Shown here piece by piece: positions 37,409-45,844 of a DNA stretch of 64,000 nucleotides. The DNA comes from Cantharellus purpuraceus (lineage: Eukaryota; Basidiomycota; Agaricomycetes; Cantharellales; Hydnaceae). The translations under genes were made by a program, and so were the position numbers. The notes under the pieces were generated by a model. It had not been told where the DNA came from. It did not search any database and worked only from the letters and a program-made list of their open reading frames with translations. The DNA lies in contig JALBUN010000023.1 of the NCBI GenBank assembly GCA_025174535.1, forward strand, positions 1,736,001 to 1,800,000, in the 5' to 3' direction. Numbering within the stretch: position 1 is the first letter of the stretch; each line of letters begins with the position of its first letter.

Positions 37409-38546
37409 TGCTGACTGGCCTGAAAATCCTGCTTCTCCTCCTGCTTTGGAATTACTGCCTTCTGCACTTCTTCCTTGGCCTTCAGTGCAGCTGCTACTGA
37501 CTCTGATATCATGCCTGCAATTGCTGTTTGTGTGAGATCAGCTCGGATACGTTCCTTGCGTGGTTCAGGGCATGCTGGGGATATATGGCCATGCTTTCCA
37601 CAGTTATAGCACATCTGAGTCTCAATGCGATGGCGGTTGGAGTCAATATCCATAGGTGCAGCACCATTAGAGGTTGCCAAGGTAGTTGGTACAGAGATGA
37701 CTGGAGTGCTGTGAGGGTGGGATGGGGTAGAGCAGACAGGAGTGAGGGAAGTCTGAGCACGTCTCACTTCTAGAAGACGACGGTGGTTGTGGTCAATTTG
37801 ACAGGCCGCTTCCTTCCATGCCTTGAGATCGGACGGGAGGGATGGCTGTGCATGGATCTTGTCAAGAATCATTGCAGGGAGCCCTCGGGCATAGGCATCT
37901 TCCAGCGCTGCATCATTAAACCCAGTCCTTCCTGCTAGTATCTCAAACTGTGCCATGTATTCATCCGCTGACATGCCAGGTGTCATCCTAAGATCGTGTA
38001 ACTTTGTTTGTCCGTTCGAGAGCGGTCAGGGTCCCCAAAAGCATTCTCCACCTGCTTAATGAATTTCTCCAAGGTGGAGAGCGGTGAGGTCCTGTCAATG
38101 ACTGCCTGTGTCTCATTGTGTGCCCATACTTCAGCAGAACCTCCTGTCATAAAAGAGAGGGCATAGAGGATCTTGGTCCACTCATCTGGGAAAGATGTAG
38201 GCTGGACTGCAATGGCAAGCCTGATAGAGCAAATGAAACCTTCCGTCTCTGCATGATCTCCATTGAATTTGGCTGGTACAGCTGCCCTTATTGGGCAAAC
38301 GGATGACAATGTAGGAGAAGGTGTGGGAAATGAGGTGGTCTGAGAGATGGTCTGTGCTGCAGCAATGGCGGCAGCAGTGGCAGCATCTGCTAGGTTGTTC
38401 TGGACATTGGCGAACTGGCTCTGGAGGTGCTGGTTCTGGAGTTGCAGCTGCTGGAGCTGCTGCGCCTGGGTGTTGAACAATGCTCACAGAAAGCCACCAC
38501 TTTCACCTAGAGTGTCCCAATAGGCTTCAGGGAGCTGATCGGTCAT
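37405..38546 (-). pseudogene. Chromovirus gag
   Basis: Starts MTDQLPEAYWDTLGESGG, then a TGA at 38484-38486 where Arg is expected, a Gln-rich coiled-coil-like part (QAQQLQQLQLQNQHLQSQ), the capsid-like region with AAVPAKFNGDHAE and WTKILYALSFMTGGSAEVW. A frameshift near 38010 leads to MTPGMSADEYMAQFEILAG and the zinc knuckle CYNCGKHGHISPAC. It ends with a TGA at 37405-37407 that overlaps the start of the pol frame by a few bases. Confidence 0.88.
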
Positions 38547-38614
38547 GGTATTGGTGAAGTAGTTAATAGGGAAAGTGTTATGAGGTGTGGGGTCGTCTTA
38601 TGAGCTTGATCTTC

Positions 38615-39113
38615 TGTGAGGGTGATGCTGATGACGAGGCCACAACAACAAGATACTCTAAGTGAGAGCTGATAAGAAATAATGCCAGCTGGTACAGCGG
38701 ATATCCTCAGTCTATACAGCTGTTTCTGATAAATACATGGGACTTACCTGGTTGTGAGGGTGACGCTGATGACGAGGCCACAACAACAAGATACTCAATA
38801 AGTGAGAGCCGATAAGAAATAATGCCAGCTGGTACAGTGGATATCCTCAGAGATCAAGCTGTTTCTGATAAATACATGGGACTTACCTGGTACAGCGGAT
38901 ATCCTCAAAGATCAAGCTGAGGGGATCACACTGCACCAAGGCGAGTCTTTATACTAAATGATGGAGACGGATAGGAGAACCAAGATAGGGGAGGAAAGAT
39001 AGGGGAAGTGATAGGGGCAATGAAATAGGGGAGATGCACCCTGACAGGCTGTGCTGATAGGGGTGTCAAGAGAAAATACTAAAAATAGAATATGACTTAT
39101 TTGAACCCTGACA
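38615..39113 (-). repeat. 5' LTR of the chromovirus with internal tandem duplication
   Basis: The LTR proper is 38753-39113. Its plus-strand start (TGTGAGGGTGACGC...) is repeated at 38615-38752, so about 138 bp is present twice. Within the unit the block CTGGTACAGCGGATATCCTC also recurs. The 3' LTR lacks the outer duplication. Confidence 0.85.
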
Positions 39114-40034
39114 GTACCACTAGTCGGGGCTTGATGCTCCGACTCCAGGGATCGAACTTTCCATCGATCCTGCACCCTCCTTTCCAACCCTGACAACGAT
39201 CGCAGGACCAAAGGCAGCGAGTTGGGCTGGTAGGCCACACGCACTCCACACCCGCATCACAACATAAGTTGCAAGTTACGCCGGGTCCACCAAATGGCTC
39301 CATTGCAGCCAGAGCCTTGGGTGGTCCACCCCTCCTCGCTGTGGCCTCCAAGCGTTCCCTCTCCTCCTCCTTGTCCTGCTGTTCTGCGGCCGCCTTCTCC
39401 ATCTCGCACTTGTGAAGCTGGATCGCCAACCTCGCGACATGCAGCTCCTTCTTACAGGTCACCAACACGCAACTCTCCACCTTGCACCATATGACCCTCC
39501 AGTCCGCCTCCCACTTCTCCGTATCAGCACTCAGGTAGGCCTTCAGGGAAAAGATCGCGACGTCAAGGTTCTTCTTGGTGGTAGCGGCATAGAGCTCTGC
39601 TCTTTTGCGAGCCTCGACCGCAGCTACCCAAGCCATCTCCTCGTAAGAATTTGAAGTAGGATCCAGCTCTGCATCTGTCCCAACATCCACGCCCACCTCG
39701 GGCTCCACATTTGCGTCGAGCTCCATATTGGCATCGGGATCCGCTTCCACCTCTGCTCTCTCCATCTCCGCCGCATCATCTTCCTCAGCTGCCCCCAACT
39801 CAAATAAGGGCCGTGCCCGCAGACGTAACGGCGAGTCCTCCGCAGTGACAGTCCTTGAACGAGTCGCCTCCATCCATGTAATGGAGATGATGGCGACTTC
39901 TGGGGTCCCTGGCTGTATGGGCACGCTCAGACTTCCTGGGTGGCTGGTTTTCCCTGCCCCGGTCACCTCCTCCTCTACCTCCATGGCCGCCTCTAACTCA
40001 TGCACCTGCTCCTCCACTTCCTTCAGTCTCGCGG

Positions 40035-41430
40035 TGTTGGGGTATATGCAGTTCTAAACTACTTCAAATAAGGACTATTATTTAGTAGTTTAAAGGTATT
40101 TCAAATGTTCTATTGAATGTACTTATATTTCGCTTTTTTGTGTATTTGAGCCCACAAGTGTACACAAGGGGTCGGTTGCTGATATAATCTGTCATTCAAC
40201 TCCGACAAGCACTCGTGCGCGAGCGAACGACACGTGCATTACATAATCATCAGAGTTTGCGCACTTCAGCCAAAAGCGGCCACAGAAGGTTCTGACACCT
40301 TCCTGGACCTTCCACAAGGTTCCCCAGCCTTCTCCTTCCTTCCAGGGGCTTCCCTAAGCACCAGGAATGTTCTCTGATTAGTTACATAAGCTAGATAGTC
40401 CATGTATATAAAAAGGGCTGCAACAGCAGTGCAATAAATAAGATCTTTTTACCACACACACACAGCAGTGTCTACTCAAGCATTGAGTAATCATCACATA
40501 AGCATCACGCTTATATCAGCTACTCTTAGTGTATATTAACTTTGATTGACTCTTGGAGAAGCCAGAAGTTATTATATTACAAGCGCAGCAGGCTCTAATA
40601 TTAATCAAACTTGGAGAAGAGGTTAATATGGAGTAACTGATTAGTAATTAACACACTACAAGCCCACTCGGAGCAGTAACTTGAAGTGTATTAATTGTTA
40701 TTCATTGATCAAGAACCTTACACGTGTAATTGAGACTCTGAGGTTAGTCAAATTATCACGTATCAGGCTATTGGTTATAATCAAGAATCTTGCATGTTTA
40801 ATTGAGACTCTGAGGTTAGTCAGGTTAATACATACTAGGCTATTGATTGGTCAAGAATACTGCACGTTTAATTGAGACTCTGAGGTTAGTCAGGTTAACA
40901 CGTACTTTGCTATTGATTGGTTGGTTCAATTGTGGGCATTTCAATAAATCAACAACACAGTCTATTGACTCACCTCTTTGAGACGAGATTAATATCCCTT
41001 GACTGTTGATTCTATCACGGATAAACATGTACAGTGAATACACTTGTTCAGAAGGAAGTGTTCAAGTGCATATCTATCTTTTTACGTTGAAGGGATTATT
41101 GTTAGCTTTAATCCACTCAACCTGTGGTACTAAGGCACTAGGTTACTTCCCCCTTTGAAGTATCTGAACCCTTGAACGCCTGTCAATCTTTGACTTTACA
41201 TTGCATCAGCAGTAAAGCGTGAACTACACATGACAAGCATAAATCTCTATTGCTTCACTTCCTGTGGCAACATTGATTGTGATTGTTCACCGGAGTATAA
41301 TTTCTTAATTGGGTTCTCCGTTAAAATAGTTTCAAGCTTATTGCTAGCCTTGAAAGGTCATACATCCTCGGGCTAAACTTAGATTGTGATTAACACCACA
41401 GTTTAGGTTGAAGTTCACGGTTCCAAAACA
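40035..41430 (-). mobile_element. Solo LTR, family A, copy 2 (1396 bp)
   Basis: Same length as copy 1 and inverted, with plus-strand ends TGTTGGGGTATATGC and GTTCCAAAACA. The flanks are CGCGG and CACGG, an imperfect 5-bp duplication with one mismatch. It interrupts the cysteine-rich gene. Only a few differences from copy 1 were seen, so both copies are young. Confidence 0.9.
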
Positions 41431-41519
41431 CACGGCCTCCATCGCTGCCACAAGTTCCTTCACCTTGCAGGCCCTCTCTGCCTTCGCTTCCTCCTCTTTC
41501 CTTCTCCGTTCCGTTTTCG

Positions 41520-41775
41520 CCGCCTCTTTCCGTCGTTCCTCCTCCTCCTCCTTCCATCTCCATTCCGCCTCCTCCTCCTCCTTCCGTCTCCATTCTGCCT
41601 CCTCCTCCTCCTTCTGTCTCCATTCCACCTCCTCCTTTTCCTTCCGTCTCCATTCTGCCTCCTCCTCCTCCTTCTGTCTCCGTTCCGCCTCCTCCTCCTC
41701 CTTCTGTTTCCATTCTGCCTCCTCCTCCTCCTTCCATCTCCATTCTGCTTCCTCCTCCTCTTTCTGTTTCCGCTT
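41520..41775. repeat. Purine/pyrimidine-biased tandem repeat coding Glu-rich units
   Basis: Units of about 30 bp with CCTCCTCCTCCTCCTT (plus strand), roughly eight copies. On the minus strand they encode KEEEEAEWR-like repeats. Slippage here may explain the frame difference with the gene start. Confidence 0.8.
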
Positions 41776-41980
41776 TCCATCGGGCCAAGAGCAACTGCTC
41801 CAGCTCAGCCACGCTCATGCTTGCCAAAGGGTTTGACATCGTTGAGGATAAGACCTCAATCATGCCCCTCCTTTTATATGTCTCCAGACCCCCAGTATAA
41901 CTCCAACCGCACCCAATCATCTCACCTATTCAATCCATGGACATGAGGCCTCAGGGGCTTGGCGTTAAATGGAGAGATAC

Positions 41981-42494
41981 TGTTATGACTATATTCATTA
42001 ACGCCCAGATCCCCATCCAATCCCTCAGATCCCCGCGCATATGAAATCTATACTCCATTTGGAAACCGCTACGTCTCCATTTTCCTGTCCGATTGTCACT
42101 GCCGATTCCACCCATCTGTCTCCAGTTCCGATTGATGCATCAGCATCACCATGGGAACCCAGACATCCATCCCCATCGGACTTGGACATACTCATGTAAG
42201 GCCATCGGCCTCGGAGACCCATCACTGGAGTAATTATTATTAGATTTCGAATATGTATTTAAGTTGCCGACTGGGGACTTCATTCCCCAGTTCAAATATC
42301 GAATCACGCCTAGCTCCTAAGTCCGATCCTAACTCTCTAAGTCATACTCCATCTCCGAAATCTCGGACACCGGTATTAGTGAGGGCGCAGCACATAAGCT
42401 GAAGCCAAGTCCATTCCAACCCCCATGACATACTCCGACTCCAACCCAACCTCCGACCCAATCTCTGACCCCCAATCGGACCCAGTGCGTAACA
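41981..42494 (+). mobile_element. LTR, family B, copy 1 (514 bp), no target duplication
   Basis: From TGTTATGACTATATTC to GTGCGTAACA. Highly similar to the reverse complement of 43315-43853. The flanks are GATAC and TAGAA, which do not match, so one side was lost or recombined. It truncates the gene at 42495. Confidence 0.85.
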
Positions 42495-43247
42495 TAGAAG
42501 AAACATGCCTCTGATTCAATATCTATCTTGCCAATCACCAATGTTTTGTCTTTCTGAGACAGTAAGAGACGCTTTGCGTGCTGAACCATCCCATCCCAAT
42601 CCTCAGGACTTTTGAGGGTGATTGCTTTTTGTCCAGTCTTTGCCATCCGATACTTTAGCAATGGTTTCTTTACTATGTCTTTGCAGCCAACAGCCTTGTG
42701 TATTATTCCAAAGCCTCTGTAAAACCAGTATCTATTGGCATTGTCACATGCTTGGACTCTTTTGAATGACCGGTTGGTACAAAAAGGGCAAGATCTAGAG
42801 TGATGGTATGAAAACAAAGTTATGAGAATAATGATAGAATGTACCTGTTGCTATTTTTGAGGATACATCTGCAGAAGCCAGTTCTTCATCTTCTGAAGAT
42901 AAAATAGAATTGTCATTGATGACAATTGCTTCATCAGAGCTTGAATCCCAGTCAGCCCGAGCCGCCTCAGGGACAAAGTCGGCATTGTGCTTCTGATGAG
43001 TTGTGGACCCTATGACAAGCTCATCAATGTCTGAAGGGAACTCTTCTGTAGCATTGTCGATAAGCTTGCATGATGGTTTTTTGACTCGCATTCCATGCCC
43101 TTGGCATGCTGAAGTGTCCTTGTTGGCTCCTGCTGCCTCCATCAAACTTGATCCATCACTGTCAGATATTTCTGTTGCTGAGGGTTGCTTTTTCTTTTTA
43201 GCAGCAGCATTCTTCCGCGGTGCTGAAGTAGACCGCTTGTTACCCAT
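42495..43247 (-). CDS. Unrecognised gene, 3' truncated, with possible zinc motif
   Basis: The start MGNKRSTSAPRK at 43247 is followed by a Lys/Ser-rich and then acidic region (DWDSSSDEAIVINDNS), an intron near 42843-42795, and SCPFCTNRSFKRVQACDN with ANRYWFYRGFGIIHK, VGCKDIV and SPEDWDGMVQHAKRLLLSQ. CPFC plus later Cys residues could bind zinc in the manner of GRF-type fingers, but this is a guess. The frame ends in LTR copy B1, so the C-terminus is missing. The intron phase did not resolve cleanly; an alternative join gives a short nonsense tail. Confidence 0.45.
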
Positions 43248-43314
43248 GGATTGTGCTGGGGTGGTGAACAAGGCACAAATTTTACAGGCTTTCTCACGGT
43301 CAATTGCCTATGCT

Positions 43315-43853
43315 TGTTACACACTAGGTCCAATTTGGGGTCGGAGATTGGGTCAGAGGTCAGGTTGGAGGTCAGGTTGGAGGTTGGGTCGGAGTCGGAG
43401 CACGTCATGGGGGTTGGGACGGACTTGGCTTCAGCTTATGTGCTGCGCCCTCACTAATACCGGTGTCTGAGATTTCGGAGATGGAGTATGACTTAGAGAG
43501 TTAGGATCAGACTTAGGAACTAGGCATGATTTGATATTTGAACTGGGGAATGAAGTCCCCAGTTGGGCAACTTAAATACATATTTTGAAATCTAATAATA
43601 ATTACTCCAGTGATGGGTCTCCAAGGCCAACGGCCTTACATGAGTATGTCCGAGTCCGATGGGGACGGATGTCTGGGTTCCTATGGTGATGCTGATGCAT
43701 CAATTGGAACCAGAGACGGATGGGCAGAATCAGCGGTGACAATAGGACAGGTAGATGGAGATGGCAGTTTCCAAATGGAGTATAGATTTCATATGTGCGG
43801 GGATCTGAGTGGATCAGACGGGGATCTGGACGTTAATGAATATAGTCATAACA
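43315..43853 (-). mobile_element. Solo LTR, family B, copy 2 (539 bp)
   Basis: TG...CA ends with a perfect 5-bp duplication ATGCT (43310-43314 and 43854-43858). It is inverted relative to copy B1 and about 25 bp longer, through a duplicated GGTCAGGTTGGAG-like block near 43360-43385. Confidence 0.92.
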
Positions 43854-44117
43854 ATGCTTGTCAAAAGCCCCTGGCCCTTCCACAAAGACTTCGGTCTTTG
43901 TAACTGCATTGTGCACTAAATTACATGTATAAGGGCATATTGAATGACTTAAAATTTACCCTGATGTGATAAATCCTGCACAAACATGTTCAGAAGTGTA
44001 TGCATAGACGCAAAAATGCAAGTTTTATTGAGGTGTGTTTCTGTCAATTTTTTTACATGAAACACTAGATAATACATTAGAGACTATGTCAACTTAATCT
44101 TGTGTCATTCTGTTGAG
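43854..44117. other. AT-rich inner flank of the right repeat
   Basis: Non-coding. Read in reverse it shows weak collinear similarity to 23390-23640. Confidence 0.4.
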
Positions 44118-44206
44118 AAGTGAGCGAGATACTGCGTTCGCAAGTTTGAGGCCTCGCTCACGCTTCAAACAGGCGCTGGACTTACGTAATGCAAACCGCT
44201 GTAAGT
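44118..44206 (-). repeat. 89-bp inverted repeat, right end of the repeat block
   Basis: Reverse complement of 23301-23389, about 95 percent identical. The outer end reads CTGTAAGT. ACTTAC and GTAAGT at its end form a small hairpin. The bases just outside (ACCCC here, TGGGA on the left) do not give a target duplication. Confidence 0.85.
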
Positions 44207-44654
44207 ACCCCTCAGCAGATACGACGATGGGGCGGGAGAGCTAGCTTATATAATGCGATTACGTTCCGAAGTTAAGCGTACTGTACTGCAAAATTTTTTA
44301 ATAAGAAGCGGGTTGCCTGCTATGACGCTCGTAATAAAAGTTATCCAACAGTCGAAGTTCGGAGCTAGGAGTCCGTCCTAGGCTCAGGTATGACGTCTGG
44401 GGAGTAGACTTACGCGAACTACACCTCGTCCGCCATCGATGCGCGGTGATTATAACCACTATTTGGCAGCCCCTGACCCTGATTGGTGTGAGGTCCCCTT
44501 GGGTCTTTGTTGGTTCGTCTTACAATTACCATCTCCATTCTTTATTTTAAATAGATGACGGTACCGTCCTTACTACCCCCAGTTGATAGGAGTCACCTAA
44601 GTCCGTCATGGAGGGATCGCGTTGTAGTAATTCACTTTCCAAGCACCCATATAG
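44207..44654. other. Intergenic, no supported gene
   Basis: No coding frame or RNA gene recognised between the repeat block and the 3' end of the CoA kinase gene. Confidence 0.5.
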
Positions 44655-45460
44655 CTACTCGCTCTGCCGCCTATTTCTGCGAACTGTCCTCCAGAGCAAC
44701 GACCATCCAGCCAAGAACAGTCCTACAGGAGGTACAAGCCACTCAAGCCACCACCACCACCCTACTTGCCTCTCAAGACGCTTTACCAGTGTCATAACTT
44801 GTCCCTCCACGTCTTTCAGCGTCCCAGAATTATCTACCACATAATCACCGTAGCTGAGCTTTTGCGTGATCGGTAGCTGTGACTTGAGGCGTGAAGTTGC
44901 CGCTTCTCGTGTCGACCTATCGCGCTCCATCAACCGGACTATCTGCACCTGCTCCGAGCTGGTATACACACGTTAATTCCAACAGTGTATGAGCGCAAGA
45001 GTGATACGCGCCAATATACTATTACAACCCTCCCCATCCACTTCCACAGTCCTACCTCGATCAAGAGTGGAACGTCAAGAACACATATTCTTTCTCCCCT
45101 CAGCCAGCACTTGACTACCCCCCAGATCATTGCTCGCCTCACCGCTGGGTGTACGATAGCGTTTAACTTCTTGCGCTTCGTTTCGTCGTTGAATATCACC
45201 TCTCCCAGCTTTGGCCGGTCCAAGGTCCCATCAGGTCGTAAAATATCTCGTCCGAATACCAAGACTATCTGCCTTAGACCCCGCGTGCCAGGAGCGACAA
45301 CTTCACGCGCCAGTGCGTCCGCATCGATGATAGGTATCCCGTGAGATGCAAGCAACGACGATACAGTTGACTTCCCTGTTGCAATCCCTCCAGTCAAACC
45401 GATAACTTTTTAAGTGTCAGTAATGCGGGAGACGGGTGAAGAAATAATCTGACCTAACAT
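44655..45460 (-). CDS. CAB5: Dephospho-CoA kinase
   Basis: Last step of CoA synthesis, phosphorylation of dephospho-CoA. The start at 45460 gives ML, a short intron (45453-45405), then VIGLTGGIATGKSTVSSLL with the P-loop, PIIDADALAREVV, LRQIVLVFGRDIL, KLNAIVHPAVRRAM, CVLDVPLLIEVGLWKWMGRVV and, after a second intron, SSEQVQIVRLMERDRSTREAATSR, QLPI and DYVVDNSGTL. A hydrophobic C-terminal segment (WLEWLVPPVGLFLAGWSLLW) may anchor it to a membrane, as in eukaryotic single-domain forms. The second intron has no GT-AG pair that keeps the whole strand; AT-AC at 45017-44962 fits the frame. Confidence 0.92.
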
Positions 45461-45844
45461 CGTTACCGGCGAGAAAATGCTCCCGCGGCGGCGTGCAGCG
45501 CATGAAATCATCACTGAATCTTTCAACAGCATGGCAAAATATATGGTTTCTCTTTACTTCGGTGTGATTTTTTTCTATTAATCAATTGGTAGGAAAGTCA
45601 CTGTGCTACCATAGACGGTGCAACCATTGTTATGTAACTCAAAATTTCGAAGAAAATGTAACTTGTCCATGCGATGATAACGTTCTGCCAGCGTGTGCTT
45701 AGTCCAATTCCCTCAGTCTATATAATCCTCCTCACGGGGTTCCTCTAAGGAGTTATGATACAGATCTACATGATAACAGCATGATGCCGTGCCTCGACTT
45801 TCAACCCAACTTAAAGGCAATTCCTACACACCCCGACGAGTGCC
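45461..45844. other. Intergenic, no supported gene
   Basis: Holds the CAB5 promoter and the terminator of the IML2 gene. Nothing else recognised. Confidence 0.5.

Larger units (their letters stand above)
31986..39113 (-). mobile_element. Nearly full-length chromodomain Gypsy element (chromovirus)
   Basis: Order on the minus strand: 5' LTR (39113-38753, with an extra copy of its last part to 38615), gag, protease, RT, RNase H, integrase, chromodomain, accessory ORF3b, polypurine tract, 3' LTR (32345-31986). The two LTRs are very similar, so insertion was fairly recent, yet gag-pol has several TGA stops and a gag frameshift. The flanks do not show a target duplication: GGACG at the left and GTACC at the right. 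The MITE at 34380-34944 sits in pol. The chromodomain suggests targeting to heterochromatin. Confidence 0.9.
39114..41844 (-). pseudogene. Cysteine-rich basidiomycete orphan gene, broken by a solo LTR
   Basis: The 5' part (41844-41431) starts MSVAELEQLLLARWKAE and passes into a Glu/Arg-rich tandem repeat (KEEEEAEWR units) ending VKELVAAMEAV, but the start and the repeat are in different frames. A 1396-bp solo LTR (40035-41430) follows. The 3' part (40034-39114) has VEEQVHELEAAMEVEEE, acidic disordered sequence, EKWEADWRVIWCKVESC and a cysteine cluster: TCNLCCDAGVECVWPTSPTR then SCDRCQGWKGGCR-like spacing (C-x2-C-x5-C ... C-x2-C-x6-C). I know similar cysteine-cluster proteins only as expanded families in some mushrooms. 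The C-terminus is cut by the chromovirus LTR at 39113. Confidence 0.6.

Noticed and set aside
41408..41836. 142-codon Ser/Phe-rich frame on the plus strand
   Set aside because: It is the reverse of the Glu-rich triplet repeat; an artefact of the repeat.
42290..42312. tRNA B-box-like AGTTCAAATATC
   Set aside because: No A box or cloverleaf around it; it is inside an LTR.
42025..43903. Similar ORFs at 42025-42225 (-) and 43610-43903 (+), taken at first for terminal repeats of a 1.9-kb DNA transposon
   Set aside because: The units have TG...CA ends and one has its own 5-bp duplication, so each is a solo LTR and not a terminal inverted repeat of a shared element.
23301..44206. CRISPR array, prophage or integron structures
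   Set aside because: The sequence is eukaryotic; repeats are LTRs and inverted repeats without spaced short direct repeats.
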